From positions 80,860-144,859 of the forward strand of contig NZ_JAGGKH010000014.1 of the NCBI RefSeq assembly GCF_017873565.1: a stretch of DNA of 64,000 bases. The letters are read 5' to 3'. Positions within the stretch are counted from its first letter, which is position 1, and the number at the start of each line of letters is the position of its first letter. The notes under the pieces are model-generated. The model saw nothing but the letters and a program-made list of their open reading frames with translations. It did not search any database and was not told where the DNA came from. The translations under genes and the position numbers were made by a program. Shown in pieces: positions 42,947 to 51,643 of this stretch. The DNA is from Lederbergia galactosidilytica. Its GTDB lineage: Bacteria; Bacillota; Bacilli; Bacillales; Bacillaceae_C.

Positions 42947-43315
42947 ATGGGAATAAGATTGATAAAAATTGCCGTCATCTATTTCTTCATTGGGCTTTTA
43001 TTTGGATTATATATGTCGGTCACACATGTTTTTAAATTAGCCACTGTTCATGTCCATGTAAATTTACTTGGATGGATGTCCCTAGCTATAATTGGTTTAA
43101 TTTATATTCAATTTCCGAAACTTGAAAGAACACCTGCTGCGAAAATTCACTTTTGGCTGCATAATATTGGCTTACCGATTATGATGATTGGAATTGCGTG
43201 TGCAATATTAGGGATAAGTCCTATCTTTTTCCCCATTGCGACAGTAGGCGGAGCGATAACCATTTTAGGCGTGTTATTTTTTGGGTATAATATTTTATGG
43301 CATTTACGTACTTGA
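42947..43315 (+). CDS. Cytochrome oxidase subunit I-like small membrane protein
   Basis: 122 residues, four helices. It resembles a stand-alone N-terminal piece of heme-copper oxidase subunit I, with HVHVNLLGWMSLAIIGLIY and WLHNIGLPIMMIG; such short proteins are commonly annotated as cytochrome-c oxidase. It lacks the complete set of heme and copper ligands, so it is unlikely to be an oxidase by itself. The ATG has CAGGGAGGTTGGAAA before it. Confidence 0.7.
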   Translation: MGIRLIKIAVIYFFIGLLFGLYMSVTHVFKLATVHVHVNLLGWMSLAIIGLIYIQFPKLERTPAAKIHFWLHNIGLPIMMIGIACAILGISPIFFPIATVGGAITILGVLFFGYNILWHLRT

Positions 43316-43323
43316 TCAAAACT

Positions 43324-43367
43324 AGCAAGCGTCTTATCTTCACTATTTGAAGTTAGGCTGCTTTTTT
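43324..43367 (+). terminator. Possible terminator of the oxidase-like gene
   Basis: An imperfect stem: AGCA, AGC and CTTC (43324-43343) pair with GAAG and GCTGCT, followed by TTTTTTG. Confidence 0.45.
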
Positions 43368-43431
43368 GTCTAACTAGTGGCTTACTTTTAAATTTAAAGC
43401 TTCTCGCTTATCTTGATAGTCGCCGGTTAAG

Positions 43432-43833
43432 GTGTTCTTATTTCTGACCATCTTTCCTTTTGTTCATACAATATTGGATAAAGATGTAGGAGATGATGAG
43501 ATGGCATTATGGATCGATGTGTCGATTCAAAAGCATCAGCTCAAATTATTTGATGGATCTAGATTGATCAAAACATATCCTGTTGCGCTGGGAAAAATCG
43601 TTACGCCTACTCCTCATGGATCTTATAAAATCATTAATAAACAGCCCAACCCTGGTGGACCGTTTGGAGTACTCTGGATGGGTTTATCCAAGCCACATTA
43701 TGGTATTCATGGAACGAATAATCCATCTTCAATTGGGAAGAGTGTTTCACATGGTTGCATTAGAATGTTTAATCATGATGTATTAGATCTCTCCAATCGT
43801 GTATCACTCGGAACACCTGTTGTGATTCATTAA
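43432..43833 (+). CDS. L,D-transpeptidase (YkuD domain)
   Basis: 133 residues from GTG at 43432. YkuD-domain enzymes make 3-3 peptidoglycan cross-links. The catalytic region is present: YGIHGTNNP, then VSHGCIRM with the nucleophile cysteine. The first 18 residues ([14 protein letters not shown]) could act as a signal. Alternatively the ATG at 43501 has TAGGAGATGATGAG before it and would give a 110-residue protein without a signal; this choice is open. It is followed by a two-way terminator shared with the next gene. Confidence 0.85.
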   Translation: MFLFLTIFPFVHTILDKDVGDDEMALWIDVSIQKHQLKLFDGSRLIKTYPVALGKIVTPTPHGSYKIINKQPNPGGPFGVLWMGLSKPHYGIHGTNNPSSIGKSVSHGCIRMFNHDVLDLSNRVSLGTPVVIH

Positions 43834-43842
43834 TTCAGCGCA

Positions 43843-43890
43843 AAAAGCCCATTTATTCTGTTTCGTTTAGAACGTGGGCTTTTATTATTT
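43843..43890. terminator. Bidirectional terminator
   Basis: AAAAGCCCA / TGGGCTTTT with T-runs on both strands, between the L,D-transpeptidase and the converging membrane protein gene, whose last codons it touches. Confidence 0.85.
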
Positions 43891-44466
43891 TGTCTCGACT
43901 TTTTTAACTTTACTTTGCATATGCAGAAAGAGACTTGTAATGGCCTTAGAAAATAGAAATAACCCGATATATACAAGAAACATTTTAAAATAACTCATTT
44001 TTTCTCCTAGTTGGATGAAATGGATACTGGTCATAATCGGTTTGAAGACAAAAGCTAAAAAGGCGGCCATAATCATACTATAAAGATAAAAATTCTTTCC
44101 GCGTTTTAATGTCCATTGATAAACAAGCATGAATAGAACAGGTAGTAAGGCGGCATCGAGGGAAAGGGATTGAAAATAGGGAATGATAAAGTAAGGATAG
44201 TTTACTAATCCCAAGCGCATACTCACAACGTCAATATAACCAAACCATACATGGATGTTGAAGCCATAGAAACCTAACAGGAAAATGTTTTTCCTGTCAA
44301 TGACAAAGAATAAAACAATCAATGGGGCAATCAACATGACGATATCAAACCAAAATTGCCATGTATCAACGAAAGAAAATTGATGCCAATAATCTATAGA
44401 TACTTTATTTAGTTTTTCTTCAGAAGATAGAACTTTTTCAAATGCTTTACTTTGATCAGTAGTCAT
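43885..44466 (-). CDS. CBO0543-like multi-helix membrane protein
   Basis: 193 residues with about six helices. The layout and WFGYIDVVSMRLGLVNYPY resemble a CBO0543-type family common in spore-forming Firmicutes, of unknown function. There is no obvious enzyme motif. It is convergent with the L,D-transpeptidase gene. Confidence 0.55.
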   Translation of the reverse strand: MTTDQSKAFEKVLSSEEKLNKVSIDYWHQFSFVDTWQFWFDIVMLIAPLIVLFFVIDRKNIFLLGFYGFNIHVWFGYIDVVSMRLGLVNYPYFIIPYFQSLSLDAALLPVLFMLVYQWTLKRGKNFYLYSMIMAAFLAFVFKPIMTSIHFIQLGEKMSYFKMFLVYIGLFLFSKAITSLFLHMQSKVKKVETK

Positions 44467-44660
44467 GAAACCTGCACTCCATCACTATAGTTTAGTATTA
44501 TTAGTGTATCCCTCCAGAGGATAGTTATTCAAAATATGCTTGAACAGGATAAATGGTGTGAAATCAACTTAATGGTATTTTTTAGTGGAGACCGATACAA
44601 TAAAATAAACGATATTACAGGAAGAACAGATCATAATATTTATTAAGGAGTGATAAGCTT

Positions 44661-45617
44661 ATGGCTAAGCAAAATGAAATTGCGACCTTTGCAGGAGGTT
44701 GTTTTTGGTGTATGGTTTCACCATTTGATGAACAGCCTGGAATACAAGAAGTCATCTCAGGTTATACCGGAGGACATACGGAAAATCCGACCTATGAAGA
44801 GGTATGTTCTGATGCGACAGGGCATGTAGAAGCTGTTCAAATCACATTTGATCCGAGCGTTTTCCCTTATAAAAAATTATTGGATTTGTTTTGGCAACAG
44901 ATTGATCCAACCGATCCTGGTGGTCAATTTGGTGATCGAGGCAGTTCTTATAAAACAGCAATCTTTTATCATAATGAGGAACAGAGACAACAAGCGGAAG
45001 CATCTAAACAGGCACTTGCGGAAAGTGGCCGGTTTTACAAACCGATTGTCACCGAAATATTGCCAGCTGCTCCTTTTTATAAGGCTGAGGAAAGTCATCA
45101 AGATTATTATAAGAAAAATCCTTTTCATTATAATGCGTATCGTGAAGGATCAGGAAGAGCTCAATTCATTCGCGAAAATTGGAAAAAGCAAAAGACAGAT
45201 GATGAGCTTAAAAAGGAATTGACTCCTTTACAATATGAAGTAACGAGAAAAAATGGGACAGAGCCTCCATTTCAAAATGAATATTGGGATAATAAAGAAG
45301 AAGGGATCTATGTCGACATCATCTCTGGGGAACCATTGTTTAGTTCGAATGACCAATATGATGCAGGCTGTGGATGGCCAAGCTTTACTAAACCAATTCA
45401 ACGCTGGGAATTAAAGGAAAACCTTGATACATCTTTTGGAATGAGGAGGATTGAAGTCCGTTCGAAAACGGCTGATGCTCATCTTGGCCACGTCTTTGAT
45501 GACGGACCTGGACCAGATCATGCTCGTTATTGTATTAATTCCGCCGCCCTGCGCTTTATCCCAAAAGATAAATTACGAGAAGAGGGATATGAGGAATATT
45601 TAAGCTTGTTTTCATAA
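44661..45617 (+). CDS. msrAB: Peptide methionine sulfoxide reductase MsrA-MsrB fusion
   Basis: 318 residues. The N-terminal MsrA has the catalytic GGCFWC; the C-terminal MsrB (from about residue 180) has [26 protein letters not shown] and the catalytic [11 protein letters not shown]. The single protein repairs both S- and R-methionine sulfoxide. MsrB normally carries two zinc CxxC pairs; here the positions corresponding to these are mostly missing (only a single Cys before GWPSF), as in some fusions. TTAAGGAGTGATAAGCTT precedes the ATG. A perfect terminator follows. Confidence 0.94.
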   Translation: MAKQNEIATFAGGCFWCMVSPFDEQPGIQEVISGYTGGHTENPTYEEVCSDATGHVEAVQITFDPSVFPYKKLLDLFWQQIDPTDPGGQFGDRGSSYKTAIFYHNEEQRQQAEASKQALAESGRFYKPIVTEILPAAPFYKAEESHQDYYKKNPFHYNAYREGSGRAQFIRENWKKQKTDDELKKELTPLQYEVTRKNGTEPPFQNEYWDNKEEGIYVDIISGEPLFSSNDQYDAGCGWPSFTKPIQRWELKENLDTSFGMRRIEVRSKTADAHLGHVFDDGPGPDHARYCINSAALRFIPKDKLREEGYEEYLSLFS

Positions 45618-45648
45618 AAACTAATTAAAAAATTATAATACGATTGAA

Positions 45649-45690
45649 AGTGTAGCCGAAGTCAGAACGACTTTGGCTACACTCATTTTA
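45649..45690 (+). terminator. Terminator of msrAB
   Basis: A 15-bp stem (AGTGTAGCCGAAGTC / GACTTTGGCTACACT, one mismatch-like wobble) with a 5-nt loop, then CATTTTA. Confidence 0.85.
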
Positions 45691-45898
45691 AAATTGAGCT
45701 CAATGGGTAACGGGTTTCCGTTTTGAACACTATTTTTCGATTTGTTAACTTAGAACTTAGTCGGTCAAATCAGCAGTCAATTATGAGTAGCCGTTAAGGA
45801 AGTAGCTGGTTTATTCTCATGTGGTCTATTTTTCGCAAAAACTTTCGAAAAAGTAAAAAAAGGTCTTGTTCTTTTTGGCAAGATGCTATAACATTTAA
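45691..45898 (+). other. Gap before the esterase operon
   Basis: AT-rich; no gene seen. TTGGCA at 45875-45880 could be a -35 element for the downstream unit, but the -10 is unclear. Confidence 0.35.
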
Positions 45899-45914
45899 AT
45901 AACAACGTTGTTAT
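45899..45914. promoter_or_regulatory. Perfect 16-bp palindrome, probable LacI-family operator
   Basis: ATAACAACGTTGTTAT is fully self-complementary with a central CG, the usual shape of LacI/GalR-type operators. It lies 66 bases before the esterase start and 13 bases before a cre-like site. Confidence 0.65.
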
Positions 45915-45927
45915 ACTTCTTGAAAAT

Positions 45928-45941
45928 GGAAAGCGTTATCA
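45928..45941 (+). promoter_or_regulatory. Cre-like CcpA site upstream of the esterase operon
   Basis: GGAAAGCGTTATCA fits 13 of 14 consensus positions. Confidence 0.6.
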
Positions 45942-45979
45942 CTTTGATTCGTAGAAAACATTTGAAAGGAAGGAATACT

Positions 45980-46987
45980 ATGTGGTCTGCTGATTTATAT
46001 TTAGAGCGGTTATATGAAGAAACAGTAGCAGCCCAACCAGTTGTATATGATGAGAATTGGAAAAAGGAGTTAAAAGAAAAGTTTCATAAAGCTTTAGGTG
46101 ACTTTTCCAGCAACTCGGAAGAACAAGAAGCGATTCAACTGGAAAAAGTTGACATGGGAGATTATATACGTTATCGGATTGAATTGGTAACGATTCCGCC
46201 ACTAAAAATGCCGATCTATATTTTAATACCGAAAAATCATCCTTTGCCATTGCCTACTGTGCTTGCTATCCATGGACACGGGTACGGACATAAGGAATTA
46301 GTTGGCTTAAACCCTGATGGCTCATCTAGAGAAAAATCAACCTATCATGAAGACTTTGCGATTGATTTGGTTCAAAAGGGTTTCGCTGTTATTGCACCTG
46401 AATTAATTGGTTTTGGCGATAGGAAATTGCAAGAGGATCAAGGAAAAGGAAAACCAGGTGATAATTCCTGTTATCGATTAGCAAGCCAGTTACTTTTATA
46501 TGGAAAAACTTTAGCAGGCTTACGAGTTCACGAGTGTATGAAAGTAATAGATTATCTTGATAAACAGAAAGAATTTGATTCAAGCAAAATTGGCTGTATG
46601 GGTATATCTGGTGGCGGCCTTGTTACTGCTTTTACGTCAATTTTAGATGACAGAATAAAAGCTACAGTCATTAGTGGATATACGAATACTTTTAGAGGAA
46701 GCATTATTGATAGAAGACATTGTTTAGATAATTATATACCTAATATTTTACAGATAGCGGAAATGCCAGAATTAATCGGCTTAATTGCCCCTAGAGCGCT
46801 TTTTATCGAAGCTGGGAAAGAAGATCATCTATTTCCACTGCAACATGTGCAAATGGCTTTATCAGAGCTTGAGAAAATTTACCAATCCTTTGATGCCGAG
46901 TCATTATTAGCATCCCATCTTTTTGCTGGTGGTCATGAAATTAGCGGGGAATATTCTTATGGTTGGTTAGTCGAACAACTAAAATAG
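45980..46987 (+). CDS. Alpha/beta hydrolase (acetylesterase-like)
   Basis: 335 residues. The nucleophile elbow is GISGGG, the acid is probably the Asp of GKEDHLF and the base the His of GGHEI. It resembles YtaP/abhydrolase_7-type proteins often annotated as acetyl-xylan or dienelactone hydrolases. Inferred role: removing acetyl groups from imported pectic oligosaccharides; not proven. ATG 45980 is chosen on GAAAGGAAGGAATACT. No signal peptide. Cotranscribed with the dehydrogenase 27 bases downstream. Confidence 0.78.
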   Translation: MWSADLYLERLYEETVAAQPVVYDENWKKELKEKFHKALGDFSSNSEEQEAIQLEKVDMGDYIRYRIELVTIPPLKMPIYILIPKNHPLPLPTVLAIHGHGYGHKELVGLNPDGSSREKSTYHEDFAIDLVQKGFAVIAPELIGFGDRKLQEDQGKGKPGDNSCYRLASQLLLYGKTLAGLRVHECMKVIDYLDKQKEFDSSKIGCMGISGGGLVTAFTSILDDRIKATVISGYTNTFRGSIIDRRHCLDNYIPNILQIAEMPELIGLIAPRALFIEAGKEDHLFPLQHVQMALSELEKIYQSFDAESLLASHLFAGGHEISGEYSYGWLVEQLK

Positions 46988-47014
46988 CTTTAAAAATAAG
47001 GAGAGATAAATAAA

Positions 47015-48298
47015 ATGAAGAAAAAGTATGTCTTAATTGGAACTGGTGGTAGGGCTGAATTTTTCTATGGAGCATTAGCACGAGATTATACAGATACATG
47101 TGAACTTCTAGCTTTTTCAGATATTAATCAAACAAGAATGGACTATGCGAATCGCTTACTTGAAGAAAAATATAATCATCCTAAAATCAATACATATCAT
47201 TCTAGTGAATTTGATCAGATGATTGAAAAAGAAAAGCCAGATTATGTTATCGTCACAACAGTTGACCGTACACATCATACGTATATTATTCGCGCTTTAG
47301 AACTAGGTTGTGATGTTATTACAGAAAAGCCAATGACTGTTGATGTAGAAAAAACACAAGCAATTTTAGATGCGATTGAGCGCACAGGAAAAAATGTTCG
47401 TGTAACATTTAATTATCGTTATGCGCCTCATAATACAAAAATTAGAGAACTTATTCGAGATGGAGTCATTGGAGATGTTCATTCCGTACACTTTGAGTGG
47501 GCATTAGATACCCAGCATGGTGCCGATTATTTCCGGAGATGGCATCGTAACAAACGCAATAGTGGTGGATTACTCGTTCATAAATCAACCCACCATTTTG
47601 ACTTAGTGAATTTTTGGTTGGATTCTATTCCAGAAACTGTCTATGCTTCCGGTGGATTACGTTATTATGGAAGAGAAAATGCGGAAGCAAGGGGCGTAAC
47701 TAATTTCTACCAACGCGCTCATGGAAATGAGTATGCTAAAGATGATCCATTTGCGATTGATTTGGAAGCCAATCCTCATTTGAAGGCCATGTATTTAGAT
47801 GCAGAAAAGGAAGACGGTTATCAACGAGATCAAAGTGTCTTTGGTGATGGAATCGATATTGAAGATACATTAGGGGTACTTGTCACTTATAAAAATAAAG
47901 CGATTCTTACTTATTCCCTTAATGCCTACTTACCATGGGAAGGATTTATTATTACATTTAATGGAAGTAAAGGTAGAATAGAGGTCACTGTACGTGAACA
48001 GTCCTACATCAATTCAGGCGGAGATAAGGATGATGAAGGGAAATTACAAGAAAAGTCCATTAGAGTATTACCGATGTTTGGGAGGTCTTATGAAGTAGAA
48101 GTACAGGAAGGAAAAGGGGGCCATGGTGGTGGTGATGTCGTCTTGCTACAAGATCTATTTGGCGTACCAACAGAGGACGAATTCAACAGAGCTGCCTCCC
48201 ATATTGATGGAGCAAGATCCATCATGACAGGGATTGCTGGCAATATTTCATTGAAAACCGGGCAAGCAGTAAAAATAGATGACTTGATTAAATTTTAA
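47015..48298 (+). CDS. Gfo/Idh/MocA family dehydrogenase
   Basis: 427 residues. N-terminal NAD(P)-binding fold (YVLIGTGGRAEFFYGAL), the family's EKP motif in VITEKPMTVD, and a C-terminal catalytic domain with YRYAPHN and KSTHHFDLVNFW. These enzymes oxidise or epimerise sugars or sugar acids; a related protein (YteT) is in the B. subtilis rhamnogalacturonan cluster. AAGGAGAGATAAATAA precedes the start. Second gene of the esterase unit. Confidence 0.88.
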   Translation: MKKKYVLIGTGGRAEFFYGALARDYTDTCELLAFSDINQTRMDYANRLLEEKYNHPKINTYHSSEFDQMIEKEKPDYVIVTTVDRTHHTYIIRALELGCDVITEKPMTVDVEKTQAILDAIERTGKNVRVTFNYRYAPHNTKIRELIRDGVIGDVHSVHFEWALDTQHGADYFRRWHRNKRNSGGLLVHKSTHHFDLVNFWLDSIPETVYASGGLRYYGRENAEARGVTNFYQRAHGNEYAKDDPFAIDLEANPHLKAMYLDAEKEDGYQRDQSVFGDGIDIEDTLGVLVTYKNKAILTYSLNAYLPWEGFIITFNGSKGRIEVTVREQSYINSGGDKDDEGKLQEKSIRVLPMFGRSYEVEVQEGKGGHGGGDVVLLQDLFGVPTEDEFNRAASHIDGARSIMTGIAGNISLKTGQAVKIDDLIKF

Positions 48299-48490
48299 AC
48301 AATTTAAACTACGTTCATCGATATACTAACTAGGCTGTTTATAAGCTTTTACTGGCCAGCAGCTAAGTGCTATATGCTTAAGGGCATTAAAAAAGAGCTA
48401 TTCCTAACGGAGAAAATTGCCAAAAGGCTTCCTTGCAATGGGCATGTCCGGCTTGTTTGCAATTTTCATCAGCGCTTACTCATAAATAAA

Positions 48491-48517
48491 AGAAGGGAGA
48501 ATCTCCCTTCTTTTTTG
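48491..48517 (+). terminator. Terminator after the esterase-dehydrogenase unit
   Basis: AGAAGGGAG / CTCCCTTCT, 9-bp perfect stem with AAT loop, then TTTTT. It is about 190 bases beyond the stop codon; the gap 48299-48490 has no supported gene. Confidence 0.8.
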
Positions 48518-48650
48518 TTATTCATCCAAATTACCTCAGGGTCGGGGGAATCGGCAAATCAATTGCAATGATGAATTGTCCATTGCTTAAATCCACTATC
48601 CAGTTGTTTCTTTTAAACAATGCAATTATTTCCATTTTAGTTTAATTACT
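48518..48650 (-). other. Gap downstream of the orphan binding protein gene
   Basis: No gene recognised. No clear terminator for the minus-strand gene was found. Confidence 0.3.
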
Positions 48651-49991
48651 TTATTCTTTTCCGGACATTTCCGCGATCACATTCCGGGTTTCTTCATCCA
48701 TTTTTCTTATAACTGTGTTGATATCTTCGCCCTCAAGTAATCGCTGGTAGGCATTGATCATGACAATTGCACTCTCGTATGGCGATCTTTTAGGGATTGG
48801 AGCACTATCTAATTTAAATAATGCATCCACATTTTTTTCGGCCATAATATCGGCATGTTCTAATGCTGTTCCAAATTCTTTATACACCTCTTCATTGAGT
48901 AAAGCAGTCCCTCCACCTGTACTTACAGACCATTTTTGATAGTCTTCTGACATTAGGTAGGCTAGAACCTCAAAGGCAGCATCGGGATTTTCACTTTGGC
49001 TAGTCACGAACATAGTATTTAATAGTTCATTAGGAGCATAATCTGGATAATCCCCACCCCAAACAGGGTATGTCACCCAATCAAAATTTAGACCGGCTTC
49101 AAATTCACGCCAAGTAAGACCGTTAGCTTGGTCGCGGAATGGGAATAATGCATAATCAAATGCTGTATCAGCACCTTCCGCATTATGCAGGAAGGTCGCC
49201 AATTCTTCCGTTGATTCCATTTCAGGAAGGTTTCCAGGAATGTTTATAATGGCTTGGATGCGCTCAAGGAAAATACGTAACTCTTTATTATCTAAGATTG
49301 TCGGTTCATTTGTTTCTGGATCAACCAGGGTGGTACTTACTTGTTGGAGGCCAAGCTTCCCAGGGAAAACGCCGTAATATTTTTTACCATCTTTTTCACC
49401 TGTTAATTGTTTACCAAGTTCAATGACTTCGTCCCAAGTCATATTATCTGTTGGATAAGGGACGCCAAAGGCATCGAAAATATCTTTATTATAGGTCAGC
49501 ACATATCCTTGTTTAAAAACTGGAAGGGCATCAAGTTCGCCGATGGGAGAGTTAGCTTTCAAGGATTCTATTATTCCTTGATCATATTTACTTAGATCTA
49601 GCCCATGTTTTTCGATTAAAGGCATTTGATCTCGAAGTAAATCGAGTTCTTGGAACATGGTGAAATTAGTCCCCATGGCAATGTCCGGTATAAGTCCCTT
49701 GGCAAAGCTCTCTTCAATTTCCTCTTTCCCATTTGCTTGAATATACGTTAGTTTTATATGTGGTAAAGCCTTTTTGATATGTTGATTAAAAATCTCTTCA
49801 AACTCTTTTTCTCCCCAATGAATCATTAAAGAAACTTCTACTTGCGCTGATTCACCTGTATCTTCTGTAACTGAAGTTTCTTCTTCCTTATCATTATTAG
49901 AAACTTTCTTTCCACCAGAATCACTGCTACATCCCACGATCAAAGCCATTAGCCCAAATATCATAAGAAGACCCGACAATCTTTGCCTCAT
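48651..49991 (-). CDS. Orphan lipoprotein sugar-binding protein (family 1)
   Basis: 446 residues. Signal peptide with lipobox LIVGC at Cys21. It is a family 1 extracellular solute-binding protein of usual size (FNQHIKKALPHIKLTYIQANG near the start, NMTWDEVIELGKQLTG in the middle, FVTSQSENPDAAFEVLAYLMS later), not similar in length or start to the two LplA-like paralogues. No permease gene adjoins it, so it may serve another transporter or have a sensing role. ATG 49991 has AGAAGGGGTGGG before it. Divergent from the AraC gene. Confidence 0.88.
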   Translation of the reverse strand: MRQRLSGLLMIFGLMALIVGCSSDSGGKKVSNNDKEEETSVTEDTGESAQVEVSLMIHWGEKEFEEIFNQHIKKALPHIKLTYIQANGKEEIEESFAKGLIPDIAMGTNFTMFQELDLLRDQMPLIEKHGLDLSKYDQGIIESLKANSPIGELDALPVFKQGYVLTYNKDIFDAFGVPYPTDNMTWDEVIELGKQLTGEKDGKKYYGVFPGKLGLQQVSTTLVDPETNEPTILDNKELRIFLERIQAIINIPGNLPEMESTEELATFLHNAEGADTAFDYALFPFRDQANGLTWREFEAGLNFDWVTYPVWGGDYPDYAPNELLNTMFVTSQSENPDAAFEVLAYLMSEDYQKWSVSTGGGTALLNEEVYKEFGTALEHADIMAEKNVDALFKLDSAPIPKRSPYESAIVMINAYQRLLEGEDINTVIRKMDEETRNVIAEMSGKE

Positions 49992-50033
49992 TTCATACCC
50001 ACCCCTTCTGTTATTGTTTTCTAAACCAACTAG

Positions 50034-50047
50034 AGATAACGCTTTCA
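50034..50047 (-). promoter_or_regulatory. Cre-like site upstream of the orphan binding protein
   Basis: On the minus strand TGAAAGCGTTATCT, 13 of 14 cre positions, 43 bases before the start. Confidence 0.6.
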
Positions 50048-50054
50048 TAATAAC

Positions 50055-50066
50055 GCACTATAGTGC
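50055..50066. promoter_or_regulatory. Palindromic operator candidate in a divergent promoter
   Basis: GCACTATAGTGC is a perfect 12-bp palindrome, flanked by TAAC / TATA, in the gap between the binding protein (minus) and AraC (plus) genes. Confidence 0.5.
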
Positions 50067-50150
50067 TATACTCTATATAGTAATTTGCTCAATTATCTAT
50101 ATTACTTTGCTTTTTTTGTCCTTGATGCAATGGAAGGTGGTTTAGGAAAA

Positions 50151-51038
50151 ATGGTAGATAACTTCGGTCCGAAGTATTATTTAGAGAATGAATCTTTTTC
50201 ATTGCAGTTCATGTACCGAAAAGGTTATTCAGCTATGTCGACACCCCATGCTCACGCTTTTTATGAATTGTATTACTTACGTAAGGGGGAAAGAGTCTAT
50301 TTTATCAATGGGAAAGTATACACTGTAAAGAGTGGCGACATTATTGTTATTAATCCACATGATGTCCATCGGACAACAAGCTCATCTGTCCCTGAATTCG
50401 AGCGAATTCTAATTAATTTCACTCATGACTTCCTTGAATCAGGTATTTTATCATCAGATTTACCTCTGCTTCCATTTCAACATGGTTCACAGTTAATACG
50501 TTTTCCAGTAAAAGAGCAGCCGAATACTGAACAACTTATTTTTGAGATGTTAAGAGAATGTAAGAAAAAACAGCCAGGTTACACTTTTTATGTAAAAGCA
50601 CTATTAACGAAATTATTAATTCAAATTTATCGCCAATCCTTCCAAGCGCCACCAGAAAATGAACATCCCATGTATGAGAAAATCTCTGAAATTGCGACCT
50701 ATTTACATCAGCATTACCTAGAGGAATTAACATTGAAGAAGATTGCTGGACAATTTTACATCAGTCCTTCCTATCTTAGTCGGACATTCAAAAAAGTCAC
50801 TGGTTTTTACTTTAGTGAATATGTCCAAGCAGTTCGCATGAGAGAGGCGAGACGCCAATTGATTGAATCAGATGAAAAAGTTTTGACGATTGCTGGAAAT
50901 GTAGGTTTTCATTCAATCGCACATTTTAATAAGACATTTAAAAAAATGACTGGTGTCTCACCGATACAATTCCGTAAACAAAACAAGCATCTTTCTTATG
51001 AGGAACAAAAAGGTTATTTGTTGAATGGAGATTCATAG
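50151..51038 (+). CDS. AraC family transcriptional regulator with cupin sensor domain
   Basis: 295 residues. N-terminal cupin-like sugar-sensing domain (HAHAFYELYYLRKGERVYFINGK and SGDIIVINPHDVHRT), C-terminal AraC double helix-turn-helix (LTLKKIAGQFYISPSYLSRTFKKVTG and LTIAGNVGFHSIAHFNKTFKKMTG). Probably controls the divergent binding protein and/or the downstream pectin operon. ATG 50151 has GGTGGTTTAGGAAAA before it; no better start is found upstream. A strong terminator follows. Confidence 0.9.
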   Translation: MVDNFGPKYYLENESFSLQFMYRKGYSAMSTPHAHAFYELYYLRKGERVYFINGKVYTVKSGDIIVINPHDVHRTTSSSVPEFERILINFTHDFLESGILSSDLPLLPFQHGSQLIRFPVKEQPNTEQLIFEMLRECKKKQPGYTFYVKALLTKLLIQIYRQSFQAPPENEHPMYEKISEIATYLHQHYLEELTLKKIAGQFYISPSYLSRTFKKVTGFYFSEYVQAVRMREARRQLIESDEKVLTIAGNVGFHSIAHFNKTFKKMTGVSPIQFRKQNKHLSYEEQKGYLLNGDS

Positions 51039-51081
51039 AATTAAGAGCTAAAGAAATTCCTTTTCCGTAAAGGGCGTGAAT

Positions 51082-51137
51082 AAGCCGTCAGCTTTACTAC
51101 CCAAACTATTATGGTTAGTGAAGCTGGTGGCTTTTTA
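51082..51137 (+). terminator. Terminator of the AraC gene
   Basis: A long, slightly interrupted stem: AAGCCGTCAGCTTTACTA with TTAGTGAAGCTGGTGGCTT, then TTTAA. Confidence 0.8.
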
Positions 51138-51190
51138 ATGCTATAGGAAATATAAATTCTTGTGGATAACTAGCTTATATTGTAGTCGAT

Positions 51191-51454
51191 ATCCAGCTCC
51201 TAGACTTGTTGAGGCTAGTAGGATGCAAGCCCATCGGCGTTGCTACAGGATGTACTAGTGCAGACGAAGCGATAGGACGTCGCGAACATAGCCGATGTAC
51301 CACTAAATAACCCTGAACCTATGAAGAGAAAAGTCCTTCCTAGGTTCAGGCACTTTGCTTGTCGAGGCCAATAGGATGTTGGTCAGAAAGGCGTTGCGTC
51401 AGGACGACGCGAATTTAGCCTTTCTACCTTGATCAAGGCGCTTGCGCTTTTGTT
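51191..51454 (+). repeat. Dispersed intergenic repeat, copy 3 (longest)
   Basis: The fullest copy: ATCCAGCTCCTAGACTTGTT at the left, ACAGGATGTACTAGTGCAGA and ATAGGACGTCGC in the middle, CCTAGGTTCAGGCACTTTGC, then GGCGTTGCGTCAGGACGACGC and GATCAAGGCGCTTGCGCTTT. It lies between the AraC terminator and the pectin operon promoter. Confidence 0.75.
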
Positions 51455-51569
51455 CTTCTGTTTTCCCGGTTTTAGCCAATAGCTACTTCCAAACGATAAC
51501 AAAAAAAGCAAAGAAAGATCGAAATAGAACATAAATATGTATAGAGAATAGCAAAATCATCCGCTATTA

Positions 51570-51583
51570 TGAAGGCGTTATCT
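51570..51583 (+). promoter_or_regulatory. Cre-like site upstream of the pectin operon
   Basis: TGAAGGCGTTATCT matches 12 of 14 cre positions, 60 bases before the GH28 start. Confidence 0.5.
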
Positions 51584-51643
51584 TAAAAGCTGGAGTTTTA
51601 TCATAAGGCATTAGTTACGAATAGAAGGGGAGATTTTCTAATT

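Noticed and set aside
48374..48571. Open frames after the dehydrogenase gene; one alternative frame reads GFLAMGMSGLFAIFISAYS
   Set aside because: The hydrophobic stretch hints at a membrane protein relic, but it is too short to assign, and a terminator lies inside the frame.
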